A stretch of DNA of 64,000 bases from [Flexibacter] sp. ATCC 35208 (GTDB taxonomy: Bacteria > Bacteroidota > Bacteroidia > Chitinophagales > Chitinophagaceae). This document shows, piece after piece, positions 61,884 through 64,000 of the stretch. How positions within the stretch are numbered: position 1 is the first letter of the stretch; each line of letters begins with the position of its first letter. The position numbers were made by a program, and so were the translations under genes. The stretch is taken from contig NZ_MTKN01000032.1 of the NCBI RefSeq assembly GCF_001975825.1, positions 21,060 through 85,059 of the forward strand, written 5' to 3'. Below the pieces are notes generated by a model. The model made no database searches. It worked only from the letters and a program-made list of their open reading frames with translations, and was not told where the DNA came from.

Positions 61884-63412
61884 TGGCGAATATGTTTAAG
61901 ATCAATAGGCCGTTGGAATTCCTGTTATTACTATCAGTATTCGTAATCGCCACCTGTGGACTTATTTATGAGCTGATAGCAGGTACGCTTGCCAGTTATT
62001 TACTAGGCGACTCCGTTACACAGTTCTCCACCATCATCGGTTGCTACCTGTTCTCTATGGGGATAGGGGCATACCTGTCCCGTTTCTTTAAAAAAGAATT
62101 GCTCAGCTGGTTTATTCAGCTGGAAATCCTTGTAGGCCTGATCGGTGGTATCAGTCCCGCCGTCCTTTTTCTTTTATTCGACCAGGCAGCCTCTTTTCGC
62201 CTAATCTTATATTTGCTGGTAGGTCTTACGGGTACGCTGGTAGGTCTGGAGCTACCCCTGTTAATGAACATTCTGAAGAATAGGTATGAATTCCGCGATC
62301 TGGTATCACGGGTATTTACATTTGATTATATCGGTGCGTTGTTGGCATCAATCGTCTTTCCGCTGGTACTCGTTCCTTATTTAGGATTGATACGTACCGC
62401 ATGCTTCTTTGGTGTGCTCAATGTGCTGGTAGCGATCCTTGTCTGTGTGAAATTCAGATCGGAGGTAAAATGGGCAAGGTACTTAAATTTCAAAGCATTG
62501 GCTGTGATCGTGGTGCTGTCGCTCATTTTTGCCTGGGCAAATAAGATCATGTCCTTTTCGGAAGGACTGGCATTCCGCGATCCTGTTATCTTTTCCCATT
62601 CATCTCCTTATCAGCGTATCGTTATCACCCGCAATAATTATGAGCTGAGATTATACCTTAACGGCAATCTTCAGTTCAGCTCTGCGGATGAATACCGCTA
62701 TCACGAAGCGCTTATACATCCTGCCATGCTGTATGGTGCACAACATAAGAGTGTACTGATACTGGGTGGGGGAGATGGCATGGCGGCCCGTGAAGTACTA
62801 AAATATGGAGATGTAGAAAGCATCACGCTCGTTGATCTCGATGCGAGTATAACGAAGCTGTTCAGGGAAAGTTCGCTGTTATCCGCACTGAATAAGCAAT
62901 CTCTCAGTTCTTCCAGGTTGCAGGTGATCAATGCTGATGCTTTTCAGTGGCTCAAGAAAAATGAGAAGCTATTCGATATTGTGGTGATCGACTTTCCTGA
63001 TCCGGGTAACTATGCTGTGGGTAAGCTATACACCACAGCTTTTTATAGAGAGCTGAGACATTCACTGGGTGACAGCAGCGTTATCGTTGTACAATCTACT
63101 TCGCCATTTGTGGCTCCTAAAGCATTCTGGTGTGTAGACAAAACACTACACGATTGTGGGTACCATACCATTCCTTATCATACTTATGTACCTTCATTTG
63201 GGGAATGGGGATATGTAATGGCGTCTCCCACATCACTCACAGATCATCATACAGCGATACCTGCTGGTCTGCGTTATTTCGCTGCGGATGTTTTCCCACA
63301 GATGTGCCAGTTCTCCGCTGATATGTATAAGAGAGACGTGCAGGCAAATCATTTAAACAACCAGGTACTGGTGCAATATTTTGAAGATGAATGGGGAAAA
63401 TACCAGGAGTAA
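61883..63412 (+). CDS. Membrane-anchored spermidine synthase homologue
   Basis: This is a 509-aa protein with two halves. Residues ~9-235 hold about seven membrane helices (FVIATCGLIYELIAGTLASY; IILVGLTGTLVGLELPLLMN-type segments). The C-terminal half is an aminopropyltransferase: LNGNLQFSSADEYRYHEALI, SAM-site VLILGGGDGMAAREVLKYGD, VDLDAS and the catalytic-region VVIDFPDPGNYAVGKLYTTA. It would transfer aminopropyl from decarboxylated SAM to an amine at the inner face of the membrane. Start overlaps the previous stop by one base, and the next gene overlaps its 3' end by 26 bases. Confidence 0.92.
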   Translation: MANMFKINRPLEFLLLLSVFVIATCGLIYELIAGTLASYLLGDSVTQFSTIIGCYLFSMGIGAYLSRFFKKELLSWFIQLEILVGLIGGISPAVLFLLFDQAASFRLILYLLVGLTGTLVGLELPLLMNILKNRYEFRDLVSRVFTFDYIGALLASIVFPLVLVPYLGLIRTACFFGVLNVLVAILVCVKFRSEVKWARYLNFKALAVIVVLSLIFAWANKIMSFSEGLAFRDPVIFSHSSPYQRIVITRNNYELRLYLNGNLQFSSADEYRYHEALIHPAMLYGAQHKSVLILGGGDGMAAREVLKYGDVESITLVDLDASITKLFRESSLLSALNKQSLSSSRLQVINADAFQWLKKNEKLFDIVVIDFPDPGNYAVGKLYTTAFYRELRHSLGDSSVIVVQSTSPFVAPKAFWCVDKTLHDCGYHTIPYHTYVPSFGEWGYVMASPTSLTDHHTAIPAGLRYFAADVFPQMCQFSADMYKRDVQANHLNNQVLVQYFEDEWGKYQE

Positions 63413-64000
63413 AACACTTACCCGCAAAGATTTTCTTTGGTATATGGCGCTGATTGCCGGGGCTACTGTCACGGAGACACAGTTTATCGCCTGTAGCAGG
63501 AGAAAGGATAAATATGCGCATATAAAAGGTAAAATAAACGGTGCCTCTGCAGCTATTGGTCATCAGCTCCGTAATGGTTCCTTTGCTACACCTGATCAAA
63601 CAGAAATCCTCGATACGGTAATAATCGGTAGTGGTATTTCAGGACTTTCAGCTGCGTATCATTTGCTAAAGAATAATTACACAAACTTCAAAGTACTGGA
63701 GTTGGAATCACACCCCGGTGGCAATGCTGCGGATGGAGAAAATGCTTATTCTGCTTATCCGTTAGGGGCGCATTATCTGCCTGTTGCGAGCCTGGATAAT
63801 CAGCCACTGCTGGACTTTCTGCACGATATTGGTATGATCACGGGTTATGACGATAAACAGTTGCCTGTCTATCAGGAGACAGATCTTCGTTATGATCCGG
63901 AAGAGCGGTTATTTATTCGTAATCGCTGGCAGGAAGGATTGGTACCGCAATTTGGTGTGAGTGATGCAGCGCAGGCAGAATTTCGCCGTTTCTTTGCGAC
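63387..64000 (+). CDS. Exported FAD-dependent oxidoreductase, 5' part
   Basis: The gene runs off the window; 204 codons are seen. It starts inside the spermidine synthase 3' end. The N-terminus TRKDFLWYMALIAGATVTET with a following FIACS resembles a Tat-type signal with RK in place of RR, ending in a lipobox. From about residue 68 comes the FAD motif TVIIGSGISGLSAAYHLLKN and then LELESHPGGNAADGENA, as in amine-oxidase/phytoene-desaturase-like flavoproteins. In this operon it could oxidise the amine made by the synthase, on the outside of the membrane. The substrate is inferred from position only. Confidence 0.88.
   Translation, partial: MNGENTRSKTLTRKDFLWYMALIAGATVTETQFIACSRRKDKYAHIKGKINGASAAIGHQLRNGSFATPDQTEILDTVIIGSGISGLSAAYHLLKNNYTNFKVLELESHPGGNAADGENAYSAYPLGAHYLPVASLDNQPLLDFLHDIGMITGYDDKQLPVYQETDLRYDPEERLFIRNRWQEGLVPQFGVSDAAQAEFRRFFA

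Overview
The window looks like chromosome from a soil-type member of the Bacteroidota, most likely Chitinophagaceae (Chitinophaga-like). The reasons are two SusC/SusD pairs, a FecI-type sigma with FecR anti-sigma, a type IX secretion (Por) tail on a secreted glycosidase, GH97, many AraC/HxlR regulators, TAnnTTTG-type -7 elements and few Shine-Dalgarno sites. No phage, insertion sequence or CRISPR array was seen. One tRNA (initiator Met) is present.

Layout. 0-12.8 kb: a small ExbD-like lipoprotein and a PAP2 phosphatase, then a polysaccharide/peptide utilisation locus: ECF sigma and T9SS-secreted GH5 on the minus strand; FecR, STN-bearing SusC, SusD and an M14 carboxypeptidase on the plus strand; then a convergent lipoprotein hydrolase. 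13-14.9 kb: an archaemetzincin lipoprotein paired with a J-domain coiled-coil protein. 14.9-21.6 kb: a minus-strand operon SusC-SusD-arylsulfatase, preceded by a 24-codon ORF ending in four cysteines. This looks like a polycysteine leader peptide that could tie the operon to cysteine/sulfur supply. 21.8-25.1 kb: AraC and aldo/keto reductase, then an overlapping zinc-finger/TPR protein and sigma-like gene. 25.4-32.3 kb: small-molecule redox enzymes (enoyl-CoA hydratase family, SDR, FAD monooxygenase, LLM) each beside an HxlR or AraC regulator, plus a decayed epimerase. 33.2-35.9 kb: an arsenic operon (ArsR, ArsM, ArsC, ACR3) with two copies of one operator. 36-44 kb: fatty acid desaturase, CheB-CheR-PAS-kinase fusion, DUF6265 protein, AraC, GH97.

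44.7-47.8 kb is a decay zone: SDR fragment, HigB toxin, XRE/ImmA protein with a short C-terminus, and a HipA fragment. 48-51.5 kb: alpha/beta hydrolase, then a SatD-like/DUF3307 pair behind a striking operator array that includes a perfect 52-bp palindrome. 51.7-58.1 kb: NADP-binding protein, SDR, an ATPase with a C-terminal PD-(D/E)XK-like domain behind repeated elements, and a minus-strand EthD/NmrA/DoxX/AraC set.

58.3-64 kb: a beta-propeller-like protein, a frameshifted small gene, then a tight operon running off the window: SpeD-like decarboxylase, DUF4178 protein, 70-aa membrane protein, membrane-anchored spermidine synthase homologue and an exported FAD oxidoreductase. It reads as a specialised polyamine-type system coupled to the membrane. 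This operon, the polycysteine leader and the SatD operator array are the three most interesting parts of the window.
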